Positions 51,970 to 60,628 of a stretch of 64,000 bases of DNA are shown piece by piece (within the stretch, counting starts at the first letter, position 1; every line of letters starts with the position of its first letter). Source of the DNA: Citrobacter amalonaticus (GTDB taxonomy: Bacteria; Pseudomonadota; Gammaproteobacteria; Enterobacterales; Enterobacteriaceae); NCBI RefSeq assembly GCF_001559075.2, contig NZ_CP014015.2, positions 1,612,001 to 1,676,000 on the forward strand, given 5' to 3'. The notes under the pieces are model-generated. The model worked only from the letters and a program-made list of their open reading frames with translations, had not been told where the DNA came from and made no database searches. A program made the position numbers and the translations under genes.

Positions 51970-52239
51970 CTAAATATTCCGGCGAATAACATTACGCAAC
52001 TCATCTATACGCACAAAAAGCGAATCAATATCCTGCCGATGCGTCTGGCTTTTGGCATAGACCGACAACGCCCGGTTATAGATCAGCATTAATGCTTTCT
52101 GTATTTCACCATTACCTGGGTTGCCCTGCAGTTCACCTTCCAGCCTGGCGATTTCTTCCGTCAGAACACGGGATTGTTCATCATAATCTTCCGGCGGGCG
52201 TGTTTCTTTTTTCCATAACGATTTCAAAGATTCAAACAT
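51970..52239 (-). CDS. Small protein of unknown function in PTS operon
   Basis: This 89-residue protein (MFESLKSLWKK...) is predicted soluble and mainly helical, with a heptad-like stretch (QSRVLTEEIARLEGELQG) and a second helix near DIDSLFVRIDELRNVI. It has no signal peptide or membrane segment; the amphipathic basic N terminus could touch the membrane. It lies between the aldolase and IIA genes on the same strand, with GGGGG upstream of the ATG at 52239. I recognise no family. It may be an accessory or regulatory subunit of the PTS pathway. Confidence 0.72.
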   Translation of the reverse strand: MFESLKSLWKKETRPPEDYDEQSRVLTEEIARLEGELQGNPGNGEIQKALMLIYNRALSVYAKSQTHRQDIDSLFVRIDELRNVIRRNI

Positions 52240-52298
52240 AGCGATCCCCCGCCCTGATGGACAACAGGGCAACAAAACATCATTTATTAATAACGGAG

Positions 52299-53141
52299 TT
52301 ATTTAAATAACGCGATCTTTTCCATTAATACCTGGGTCACTGCATTATTTGCCGGAATTAAAAACTTACGGACGCTGTCATTCACCTTGCCTTTCTCAAA
52401 GGTGTTTTTACACTGATCAACCCACTGTACGTTCATTTCCGTGCCGACATTCACTTTATTAATCCCTTCGGTGACGGCCAGGCGCATATCGTCGTCACTC
52501 ACCCCCGTCCCACCGTGTAACACCAGTGGAACACCGGTCGCAGCGCTGATCTCTTGTAGCCGCTGATGTTGAATCTGCGCCTTGCCGGTATACAGGCCGT
52601 GCACTGTGCCCACCGACACCGCCAGCATGTCGACCCGCGTTTCATCGACAAAGCGTTTGGCATCTTCTACCGTCGTAAAGCAGATATCTTCTGCCGCCAC
52701 CGCTTTACCATCCTCTGAGCCACCAATAGCCCCGAGCTCGCCTTCCACCGTAATATTGCGCGGTCTCGCCATCTCCACCACGATGCGGGTATTACCGATA
52801 TTCTCTTCCAGTTCCAGGTGCGAGCCGTCATACATGACTGAGGAGAATCCGGCATTCATCGCCGTCTCAATGGCGCTGATATCAGAGCAGTGATCCAGAT
52901 GCAGACAGGTCGGGACATTCTCGCTCTCCGCCAGCGAACGCACCGCATCAACCAGCAGGCGATAACCCAGATATTCTGCCGTCCCGGTTGAAATCTGAAT
53001 CATTAACGGGCTATTCGTTTTTTGCGCCGCTTTAAAAAACGCAGGCAGCATTTCAATACAGTGCAGGTTAAAGGATCCAATCGCTTTGAAATTTCTTTCC
53101 TGGCCGATTTTTAGGATCTCGTTGAAGTTATACAGACTCAT
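52299..53141 (-). CDS. Class II ketose-bisphosphate aldolase
   Basis: This 280-residue zinc aldolase is of the FbaA/GatY/KbaY family. The catalytic Asp83 and zinc His84 are in LHLDHCSD. Further zinc/substrate motifs are TVEGELGAIGG, VGTVHGLY and LVLHGGTGV, and the phosphate-binding NVGTEMN is present. It should cleave a ketose-1,6-bisphosphate (fructose, tagatose or similar) to DHAP and an aldehyde. The ATG at 53141 has AGGGG at 9-nt spacing; the ATG two codons upstream has only 3 nt. It overlaps the IIC gene by 14 bp. Confidence 0.88.
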   Translation of the reverse strand: MSLYNFNEILKIGQERNFKAIGSFNLHCIEMLPAFFKAAQKTNSPLMIQISTGTAEYLGYRLLVDAVRSLAESENVPTCLHLDHCSDISAIETAMNAGFSSVMYDGSHLELEENIGNTRIVVEMARPRNITVEGELGAIGGSEDGKAVAAEDICFTTVEDAKRFVDETRVDMLAVSVGTVHGLYTGKAQIQHQRLQEISAATGVPLVLHGGTGVSDDDMRLAVTEGINKVNVGTEMNVQWVDQCKNTFEKGKVNDSVRKFLIPANNAVTQVLMEKIALFK

Positions 53142-54495
53142 GAACATTTTCCCCTTTTGGCTTAGCGGATTTACCGTTTACGAACCATGCCAGTGCGGCA
53201 ACAAAAACAATGAACAACGCGACAAACAGCCAGTTATTCTGGAAGGCGTGGCCTAAAACGAGGCCGGAACTGATGACGTCAGAATCGCTGAACGTGACGC
53301 CGGTGAAGCCGTAGGTTTCCAGCATCGGCACCAGAATCGCAGGCAGGAAGGTGATGAACAGACCGTGAACAACGCCGCCGATCATCGCGCCACGACGGCC
53401 GCCCAGCGCGTTGCCAAAGACGCCTGCGGTCCCCCCGGCGAAAAAGTTGGTTAGCAGACCCGGCAGGATCATCGCCAGACCAAACATCGGGAACACCAGC
53501 ATGCCGATGATGGAACCGACAGTGGTCGCCAGGAATCCAACAATCACCGCGTTGGGCGCATAAGGGAACAGAACCGGGCAATCCAGCGCGGGCTTAGCAT
53601 CGGGAACGATACGCATGGCGATACCACGAAACGCCGGAACCAGTTCATTGAGCAATAAGCGCACGCCGCTGTAGAGCACGAAGACGCCAGCCACAAACTG
53701 AATGGACTGCATGAAGGCATACATCAGGTAGTTCACGCCGCCGGAGAACTGGGCGATATATTCTGGCCCCGCCGCCAGCGCCGGAATGAGGTACATCGGC
53801 ACCATCACTACCGCCATGGCGAGGTAGGTATCCTGTAAGAACTTGAAGTTATCGGGTAATTCAAGATCTTCCGTGGAGCGAGATCCTTTACCTACCACTT
53901 TGGCCACCGCCGCCTGCACGAGGTAGCCGATAGTACAAAAGTGTCCCAACGCCACATCATCCGAGCCGGTGATGCGTCTGACCACCGGTTGCGCCAGCGC
54001 AGGCATCAGTACCGCCATCATGCCGCCAAAAATCCCACCGGTCAGAATCAACGGCAGTCCGGTGAGCCCCGATTTATAGCCAATGACCGCGCCAATGGTC
54101 GCCATCCACAATAAAGCTTGTCCGGTCAGGAAGATGTATTTCAGCGGTGTCAGACGCGCGATGATGATATTGACGGCAAAAATCACCATCAGAGTTAACG
54201 CCACTTCTGAGCCCAACTCACGGTTAGCTAACCCGGCAATGGCGGCCACATCGGTAATGTAGCCCTTCATACCAAATCCCTGAGTAAAAATATCGTTCAG
54301 GAAGGTCAGTGTGGCGACAATAATATTGATCCCGGCCATCATGATTAAAAAACCGAGCAGCGTTTTAAACGTCCCCTCTGCGGTTTTTCCCGGTGATTTC
54401 TTTTGCAGGATCAGTCCGAGCATCGCGATAAACGCGATTAATATCGACGCCTGACCGAGCAAATCCTTAACGATGAATTCAACGAAGCTATTCAT
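53128..54495 (-). CDS. PTS EIIC component, ascorbate (UlaA/SgaT) type
   Basis: This 455-residue polytopic permease has about 11-12 hydrophobic segments. Motifs resemble UlaA: LLGQASILIAFIAMLGLILQKK, GFLIMMAGINIIV, FPMFGLAMILPGLLTNFFAGG and GNALGGRRGAMIGGVVHG. It moves and presents the sugar for phosphorylation by the IIB. The 5' end overlaps the IIB stop by 8 bp. The clustered aldolase and phosphofructokinase-like genes suggest a ketose or polyol-type substrate rather than ascorbate, since no UlaD, E, F or G-type enzymes are present. Confidence 0.9.
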   Translation of the reverse strand: MNSFVEFIVKDLLGQASILIAFIAMLGLILQKKSPGKTAEGTFKTLLGFLIMMAGINIIVATLTFLNDIFTQGFGMKGYITDVAAIAGLANRELGSEVALTLMVIFAVNIIIARLTPLKYIFLTGQALLWMATIGAVIGYKSGLTGLPLILTGGIFGGMMAVLMPALAQPVVRRITGSDDVALGHFCTIGYLVQAAVAKVVGKGSRSTEDLELPDNFKFLQDTYLAMAVVMVPMYLIPALAAGPEYIAQFSGGVNYLMYAFMQSIQFVAGVFVLYSGVRLLLNELVPAFRGIAMRIVPDAKPALDCPVLFPYAPNAVIVGFLATTVGSIIGMLVFPMFGLAMILPGLLTNFFAGGTAGVFGNALGGRRGAMIGGVVHGLFITFLPAILVPMLETYGFTGVTFSDSDVISSGLVLGHAFQNNWLFVALFIVFVAALAWFVNGKSAKPKGENVHESV

Positions 54496-54802
54496 AATGA
54501 GCTACCTTCAGATTCCGCTCTTTTAAAAACGCGACGATTTTGGCTTCAATTTCGTCTTTGTCCGTGAGCTTATTCAGAACCACGACCCGTTTAATTTCTT
54601 CTTCACTGGCATCAGCCGTTAAGATGTCAGCAAAGGTTTTTTGCGTCAGGATCATGTCAGATTTAAACGCCCCTGCTTCAGATACCGTGGTATGTTCGAT
54701 ATGAGCAGGAATTTCCAGTTTCTTTAAAACCGCTTTCGCCGTCATTTCAATAGCAAAACTTGAACCGAGGCCGCAGCCACATACGCAAAGAATTTTCAGC
54801 AT
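54488..54802 (-). CDS. PTS EIIB component, ascorbate (UlaB/SgaB) type
   Basis: This 104-residue Rossmann-like IIB has the phosphocysteine loop at its start: MLKILCVCGCGLGSSF, with Cys8 aligned to the active cysteine of UlaB. Cys6 and Cys10 are extra. It receives phosphate from the EIIA and hands it to the sugar in IIC. The ATG at 54802 has GGAG at 7-nt spacing; an in-frame upstream start adds five residues. It starts 12 bp after the PFK-like gene. Confidence 0.9.
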   Translation of the reverse strand: MLKILCVCGCGLGSSFAIEMTAKAVLKKLEIPAHIEHTTVSEAGAFKSDMILTQKTFADILTADASEEEIKRVVVLNKLTDKDEIEAKIVAFLKERNLKVAHYE

Positions 54803-54813
54803 GTAAGGTCTCC

Positions 54814-55794
54814 TCAAATAATATTGAGTTGTTTGGCAAGTTTGTAATGATGTCCTTCTGTATCGACCAGACGTTTTTTCATACTTACGAGATCAATCGG
54901 AATAGGTTTATTGCTTTGATTTATAATAATCGCTTTATTTTTCATCCCTGACTGGATGCACCGAACCACTTCGCTCGCCATAATGGTGCCCTGATAAATT
55001 TCTTCACAGGTCGGATCGCCATTACGTAAACCGTAACCAACAATCGTTTTACGAATTCGCTCGCCAATACGCGGTTCGAGTTGCTTAATCATGGTGTCAA
55101 TCGCCCCCTGAAAGCCGGGAGAATATTCTCTGGTGTAGCCTTCTGAGCACAGAATAATCACGCTGTTCTGGACGGTCAGTTTTTGCTTTACCCGTTCCGC
55201 TAAGGCGTCAAGCGACATCTGGGATTCCGGAATCAGGGCGATATCTGCATTGCATTTAATCGCAGATTGCAGCGTTAATTCACCACAATATCCCCCCAAT
55301 AACTCCACCATAAACACGCGACCGGGTAACGCTCTGCCCGTATTTCGTAAACGAGAAACCTCCTTAATAATCTGTTCGCAGGCGGTCGAAAAACCAATCG
55401 TATAATGACTGCCATAAACATCATTATCGATAGTCATCCCCACGCCAAAACAATTAATATCAAATTCGCTCAGGGTATTGAGAAACTGTAAACTGCCGTC
55501 GCCGCCCGCCATAATTAGCACATCAATATGCAGCGACTTGAGTTTTCTGGCGATCGTTTCATATTCGCTACGCTGCAACTTACGGGTTGTTCTTCCCGAG
55601 GTAATGAGAGGGATTGCCGCGATAGAAAAATCGACCAAATCACGCCATGCAACGTCATGATGATTTTTTTCCAGCAAGCCGGGAATACCACCATTGAATA
55701 AGGTAATTTCTGCATCGGCGAGTCTGGCGATCTGGAATATGAAATTATTTATTCCAGAAACATCGCCACCACTAATGACAATACCAATTTTCAT
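54814..55794 (-). CDS. Atypical 6-phosphofructokinase-family sugar-phosphate kinase
   Basis: This protein is 326 residues with the PFK-A fold. ATP and catalytic motifs are kept: IVISGGDVSGINN, MAGGDGSLQFL and MTIDNDVYGSHYTIGFSTA with the catalytic Asp123. Sugar-site residues differ from PfkA. The Arg of VEVMGRYCGDL is Gly168 here (VELLGGYCGEL), and the His of LGHIQRGG is Tyr254 (VGYGLRNGD). The first allosteric Arg is Phe20. A substrate other than fructose-6-phosphate, or altered regulation, is therefore likely. It is the first gene of the PTS operon, ahead of IIB by 12 bp. The ATG at 55794 has GGAGG upstream. Confidence 0.85.
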   Translation of the reverse strand: MKIGIVISGGDVSGINNFIFQIARLADAEITLFNGGIPGLLEKNHHDVAWRDLVDFSIAAIPLITSGRTTRKLQRSEYETIARKLKSLHIDVLIMAGGDGSLQFLNTLSEFDINCFGVGMTIDNDVYGSHYTIGFSTACEQIIKEVSRLRNTGRALPGRVFMVELLGGYCGELTLQSAIKCNADIALIPESQMSLDALAERVKQKLTVQNSVIILCSEGYTREYSPGFQGAIDTMIKQLEPRIGERIRKTIVGYGLRNGDPTCEEIYQGTIMASEVVRCIQSGMKNKAIIINQSNKPIPIDLVSMKKRLVDTEGHHYKLAKQLNII

Positions 55795-55925
55795 TGCGTT
55801 TCCTCCGAAGCACCCGTGGAAACATTTTTCCCTGACTTCAAGCCTGTTATTTGCAACGAAGATCACATTATGCCGATAAATTTGTCAGGGAGTAGTATTG
55901 ACAGCCGCCATAACCAGACGTTTTT

Positions 55926-55941
55926 TGTGAGATTCTTCACA
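55926..55941. promoter_or_regulatory. Perfect CRP site of the PTS operon
   Basis: TGTGA-GATTCT-TCACA matches all ten core positions, with T-rich left and A/T right flanks. It lies 132-147 bp before the PFK-like start, suggesting catabolite control. Confidence 0.87.
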
Positions 55942-56151
55942 TTTAAAATTAGCGACGGAGTTAACACTTATTTTTTTATTTATTTAGATATCATTGAGTT
56001 AATGCAGAGAGGAAAATCCCTTAGCTTCGAACTGTTTTTCCTTTAGCAGACGTATTTTATAAAAAGATAAAAATGTGATTAAGACCCCATTTTTATTTTC
56101 TGTTAGTGCCTTTGAAGGGAAAAAGAGGGACGGGAAAGGAATAGCAGAGAC

Positions 56152-56176
56152 AAAAAAAGCGCCTCAAGGGCGCTCT
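56152..56176 (-). terminator. Terminator of the BhsA-family gene
   Basis: On the reverse strand AGCGCC (56174-56169) ... GGCGCT (56163-56158) forms a stem followed by T7 (A-run 56152-56158). Confidence 0.85.
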
Positions 56177-56195
56177 TTCGACAATGAAGATGAAC

Positions 56196-56408
56196 TTATT
56201 TCAGCAGTTCCGCCGTCATGTGCACGCGGTTACCGGTGTAAGCCTGAGTGATTTTATAGGAACTTGCACCAGCCTGTTCAGCCTGAGCGGCGATTTTTGC
56301 TTCAGCACTTTCCAGAGTAGAACCGGTCGCCGTCACAGACTGAGCAGCAAAAGAACCGAAAGAAGTAGCGAGAGCGATAACTGCGACAAAAGTTTTGATG
56401 CTTTTCAT
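56196..56408 (-). CDS. DUF1471 (YdgH/BhsA/McbA-like) periplasmic small protein
   Basis: This 70-residue protein has a signal peptide (MKSIKTFVAVIALATSFGSFA, mature from AQSVTATG) and a DUF1471 domain (LESAEAKIAAQAEQAGASSY, then GNRVHMTAELLK). Members such as BhsA, McbA and YhcN respond to envelope, acid or oxidative stress and influence biofilm. Paralogues are numerous in enterobacteria, so orthology is not assigned. The ATG at 56408 has AAGGG upstream, and a strong terminator follows. Confidence 0.88.
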   Translation of the reverse strand: MKSIKTFVAVIALATSFGSFAAQSVTATGSTLESAEAKIAAQAEQAGASSYKITQAYTGNRVHMTAELLK

Positions 56409-56536
56409 GATATAAACCCTTTAACTTAGTTGTTTGAATAAGGCACCGTGCCTTGATGTGATAAATAATAGGCCGTTACTCAGACAACTAAAAGCGGAAG
56501 GATTTGCCCATCTTATTCAAATTAATTGAATCAAAA

Positions 56537-57373
56537 TCACTCAGCGATTAAACGTTGCGGATGGGTATAAATGGTCGCCCTGCCTGGCTTACAGAACCCC
56601 ACCAGCGTCAGATTGCAGCGCTCCGCGACGGCTACCGCCAGCGTGGTGGCGGCAGAAACCGCAAACAGGATCTCAACGCCGCACATTGCAGACTTCTGCA
56701 CCATCTCATAGCTTGCGCGGCTGGAGACCAGCGCTGCTCCCGGCATCCAGCTCTCACCTTCGGCGGCACGGCGCCCCAGCAGTTTATCCAGCGCAACATG
56801 TCGACCGACATCTTCATGGCCGCCCGCCAGTTCACCCGATGGCATCACCCACGCCGCAGCATGCGTACACCCGGTGAGCTGCCCCACTGGCTGAAAATCC
56901 TTCAGATGCCTTAATGCGTGATCAAGTCTGGCGAGGTTAAAGGTCTGGGTGAACGGCAGCGGCTGCACGGGTTTACCGATGTCATTGAGCTGCTCAACGC
57001 CGCACACGCCACAGCCGGTGCGTCCGGCCAACGCGCGACGGCGTTCTTTCAGCCCCATAAAACGGCGACTGGAAAGCTCGATCTGGACTTCGAGACCATT
57101 ACAGGAGGGCACAACATCCATGCCATAGATCTCGCGCGGGCTGTCAATAATCCCCTCAGACAAGGAAAAACCGACCGCAAAATGTTCCAGATCCTTCGGC
57201 GAGGCCATCATGACAACATGAGAAATGCCGTTATAAACCAGTGCCACAGGCACCTCTTCAGCTACCTCATCCGGCTGAGGGTGTTGCAAATCCTCACGCT
57301 TCCAAAGGTTAATCTGGCGAGAACTCGTGACATTTATCACATTTTCGACTTCTTTTGGATGTATCTTATTCAC
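56537..57373 (-). CDS. fdhD: Formate dehydrogenase accessory sulfurtransferase FdhD
   Basis: FdhD transfers sulfur from IscS to the bis-MGD cofactor, which formate dehydrogenases need for activity. The 278-residue product has the catalytic CxxC in GRTGCGVCGVEQ, and the cofactor-binding loop region SGELAGGHEDVGRHVALDK. The start is GTG at 57373 with only a weak purine-rich site. It is divergent from its client operon fdoGHI, as in E. coli. Confidence 0.97.
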   Translation of the reverse strand: MNKIHPKEVENVINVTSSRQINLWKREDLQHPQPDEVAEEVPVALVYNGISHVVMMASPKDLEHFAVGFSLSEGIIDSPREIYGMDVVPSCNGLEVQIELSSRRFMGLKERRRALAGRTGCGVCGVEQLNDIGKPVQPLPFTQTFNLARLDHALRHLKDFQPVGQLTGCTHAAAWVMPSGELAGGHEDVGRHVALDKLLGRRAAEGESWMPGAALVSSRASYEMVQKSAMCGVEILFAVSAATTLAVAVAERCNLTLVGFCKPGRATIYTHPQRLIAE

Positions 57374-57565
57374 TTTCTTTTAACCGTATAAGAACACACG
57401 TACCAACATTGTGGTATTCTGTCACAAGCCCCTCCTGGATGGGGGGAATTGACCCAATTCTGGACCTTTGCGGTCCCGTCCGCAAAGAAAAATAACAACC
57501 ACACCCTGAGCGCTCACCAACATGAATGTGAAAGGGATGTGACAATGTCGAAAAAGGAGCAAACC

Positions 57566-60500
57566 ATGCAGGTCAGCAGAAGGCAGTTCTTTAAGATCTG
57601 CGCTGGCGGTATGGCAGGCACCACGGCGGCAGCACTGGGCTTCGCGCCCGGCGTAGCGCTCGCGGAAACACGGCAATATAAACTGCTGCGCACCCGCGAA
57701 ACCCGTAATACCTGCACTTACTGTTCCGTTGGTTGTGGGCTGTTGATGTACAGCCTCGGCGACGGTGCAAAAAACGCCAAAGCGTCGATCTTCCATATCG
57801 AAGGTGACCCGGACCATCCGGTCAACCGCGGTGCGCTCTGCCCGAAAGGGGCCGGTCTGGTGGACTTCATCCACTCCGAAAGCCGCCTGAAATTCCCGGA
57901 ATACCGCGCGCCAGGCTCGGATAAATGGCAACAGATCAGTTGGGATGAGGCATTTGACCGCATCGCGAAACTGATGAAAGAAGACCGCGATGCCAACTAC
58001 ATTGCGCAAAACGCCGATGGCGTCACCGTTAACCGCTGGCTCTCGACCGGGATGCTGTGTGCTTCCGCGTCCAGTAACGAAACCGGCTTTTTAACGCAAA
58101 AATTCACCCGCGCGCTCGGTATGCTCGCGGTCGACAACCAGGCGCGTGTCTGACACGGACCAACGGTAGCAAGTCTTGCTCCAACATTTGGTCGCGGTGC
58201 GATGACCAACCACTGGGTCGACATTAAGAACGCCAACCTCGTCGTGGTGATGGGCGGTAACGCCGCTGAAGCACACCCGGTCGGGTTCCGCTGGGCGATG
58301 GAAGCGAAAATTCACAACGGCGCGAAGCTGATTGTGATCGATCCACGTTTCACGCGTACGGCGTCGGTGGCCGATTTCTATGCCCCAATCCGTTCTGGTA
58401 CTGACATTGCCTTCCTGTCAGGCGTGATGCTGTACCTGCTGACGAACGAAAAATATAACCGCGAATACACCGAGGCCTACACCAACGCCAGCCTGATCGT
58501 GCGTGAAGATTTCGGCTTCGAAGATGGCCTGTTCACCGGCTATAACGCGGATCAACGCAAGTACGACAAGACCAGCTGGAACTATGAGCTGGACGAAGAG
58601 GGCTTTGCGAAACGCGATACCACCCTGCAACACCCGCGCTGCGTCTGGAACCTGCTGAAACAGCACGTCTCCCGCTACACGCCGGACGTGGTGGAAAACA
58701 TCTGCGGTACGCCAAAAGCCGACTTCCTGAAAGTTTGCGAGTACATTGCGGAAACCAGCGCGAAAGACAAAACCGCGTCGTTCCTGTATGCCCTCGGCTG
58801 GACACAACACTCCATCGGTTCACAGAACATTCGCACCATGGCGATGATCCAGTTGCTGCTTGGCAACATGGGGATGGCAGGCGGCGGCGTTAACGCCCTG
58901 CGCGGCCACTCCAACATTCAGGGGCTGACGGACTTAGGCCTGCTGTCGCAAAGTCTGCCGGGTTACCTGACGCTGCCGAGTGAAAAACAAGCCGACCTGC
59001 AAACGTATCTGGCCGCCAACACGCCGAAACCGCTGTTGAAAGACCAGGTCAACTACTGGGGCAACTACCCGAAATTCTTCGTCTCATTGATGAAGGCCTT
59101 CTATGGCGATAAAGCAACAGCAGAAAACAGCTGGGGCTTTGACTTGCTGCCGAAGTGGGACAAAGGGTATGACGTGTTGCAGTACTTCGAGATGATGAAA
59201 GAGGGCAAGGTCAATGGCTATATCTGCCAGGGTTTCAACCCGGTCGCATCATTCCCGAACAAAAACAAAACCATCGCGTCACTCTCCAGACTGAAGTTCC
59301 TGGTGACGATCGATCCGCTCAACACTGAGACCTCCACCTTCTGGCAAAACCACGGTGAGTCGAACGATGTGGATCCGTCGAAAATCCAGACCGAAGTGTT
59401 CCGCCTGCCGTCCACCTGCTTCGCCGAAGAGAACGGCTCGATCGTGAACTCCGGTCGCTGGCTGCAGTGGCACTGGAAAGGCGCGGACGCCCCGGGGATC
59501 GCAGTCACCGACGGTGAAATCCTGGCCGGTATCTTCCTGCGCCTGCGCAAGATGTATGCCGAGCAGAGCGGTGCCAACCCGGAACAGGTGCTGAGCATGA
59601 CCTGGAACTACGCTACCCCACATGAACCGGCATCGGAAGAAGTGGCGATGGAGAGCAACGGCAAAGCGCTGGCCGATCTTATCGACCCGGCAACGGGCGC
59701 TGTGATCGTGAAGAAAGGCCAACAGCTCAGCTCGTTTGCTCAGTTGCGTGACGATGGCACCACCTCCAGCGGCTGCTGGATTTTCGCCGGTAGCTGGACG
59801 CCGGAAGGCAACCAGATGGCGCGTCGCGATAACGCCGATCCATCCGGTCTGGGCAATACGCTGGGCTGGGCATGGGCGTGGCCGTTGAACCGCCGCATCC
59901 TGTACAACCGTGCTTCCGCTGACCCGCAGGGCAACCCGTGGGATCCGAAGCGCCAAATCCTGAAATGGGACGGCGCGAAATGGGGCGGGATGGACATTCC
60001 GGACTACAGCGCCGCCGCCCCAGGCAGCGATGTCGGACCGTTCATCATGCAGCCGGAAGGGATGGGGCGCCTGTTTGCCCTCGACAAGATGGCGGAAGGG
60101 CCGTTCCCGGAACACTACGAACCGTTTGAAACGCCGCTGGGAACTAACCCGCTGCATCCGAACGTTATCTCTAACCCTGCCGCCCGTATCTTTAAGGGCG
60201 ACGCCGAAGCGCTGGGTAAAGCCGATAAATTCCCGTACGTCGGGACCACTTACCGTCTGACCGAGCACTTCCACTACTGGACCAAGCATGCGCTGCTTAA
60301 CGCTATCGCACAGCCGGAACAGTTTGTGGAGATCGGTGAAACGCTGGCGAACAAGCTCGGCATCGCGCATGGCGATACCGTTAAAGTCTCCTCTAACCGC
60401 GGCTATATCAAAGCCAAAGCAGTGGTGACCAAGCGTATTCGCACGCTGAAGGCAGACGGTAAGGATATCGATACTATCGGTATTCCCATTCACTGGGGCT

Positions 60501-60616
60501 ATGAAGGCGTGGCGAAGAAAGGGTTTATTGCGAACACCCTGACGCCGTCGGTGGGCGATGCAAACTCACAAACGCCGGAATTTAAGTCCTTCCTGGTGAA
60601 CGTGGAAAAGGTGTAA
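57566..60616 (+). CDS. fdoG: Formate dehydrogenase-O major subunit FdoG (selenoprotein)
   Basis: FdoG is the catalytic subunit that oxidises formate to CO2 at a Mo/W-bis-MGD centre on the periplasmic side. The reading frame is 1016 residues, exactly the E. coli length, if the in-frame UGA at 58151-58153 (residue 196, VDNQARV-U-HGPTVAS) is read as selenocysteine. The N terminus has a Tat signal (VSRRQFFKICAGGMAG) and a 4Fe-4S site (CTYCSVGC). The ATG at 57566 has AAGGAG upstream; an ATG seven codons earlier is also in frame. A SECIS hairpin follows the UGA. fdoH starts 12 bp downstream. Confidence 0.98.
58151..58190 (+). promoter_or_regulatory. Selenocysteine UGA and bacterial SECIS hairpin
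   Basis: The UGA is followed at once by a hairpin whose apical stem is GGTAGCAAGTCTTGCTCC: GCA and TGC pair around an AGTCT loop. This is like the SelB-binding AGGUCU loop of fdhF. Recoding needs selA, selB and selC elsewhere in the genome. Confidence 0.9.
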
Positions 60617-60628
60617 CGGAGACGACTT

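Larger units (their letters stand above)
55795..56195. promoter_or_regulatory. AT-rich gap holding the PTS operon promoter
   Basis: About 400 bp separate the PFK-like gene from the small BhsA-family gene. The gap holds a perfect CRP site at 55926-55941 and, at its right end, the terminator of the small gene. It is AT-rich (for example T-tracts near 55970-55985). I see no convincing coding sequence. No dedicated regulator gene for the PTS operon is adjacent. Confidence 0.7.

Noticed and set aside
58151..58153. fdoG as a pseudogene or two separate genes split by a stop codon
   Set aside because: The UGA is at the known selenocysteine position with a SECIS hairpin, and the total length equals E. 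coli FdoG.
59279..60493. Open frame of 404 codons antisense to fdoG
   Set aside because: fdoG aligns over its full length on the plus strand; the antisense product has no recognisable domain.
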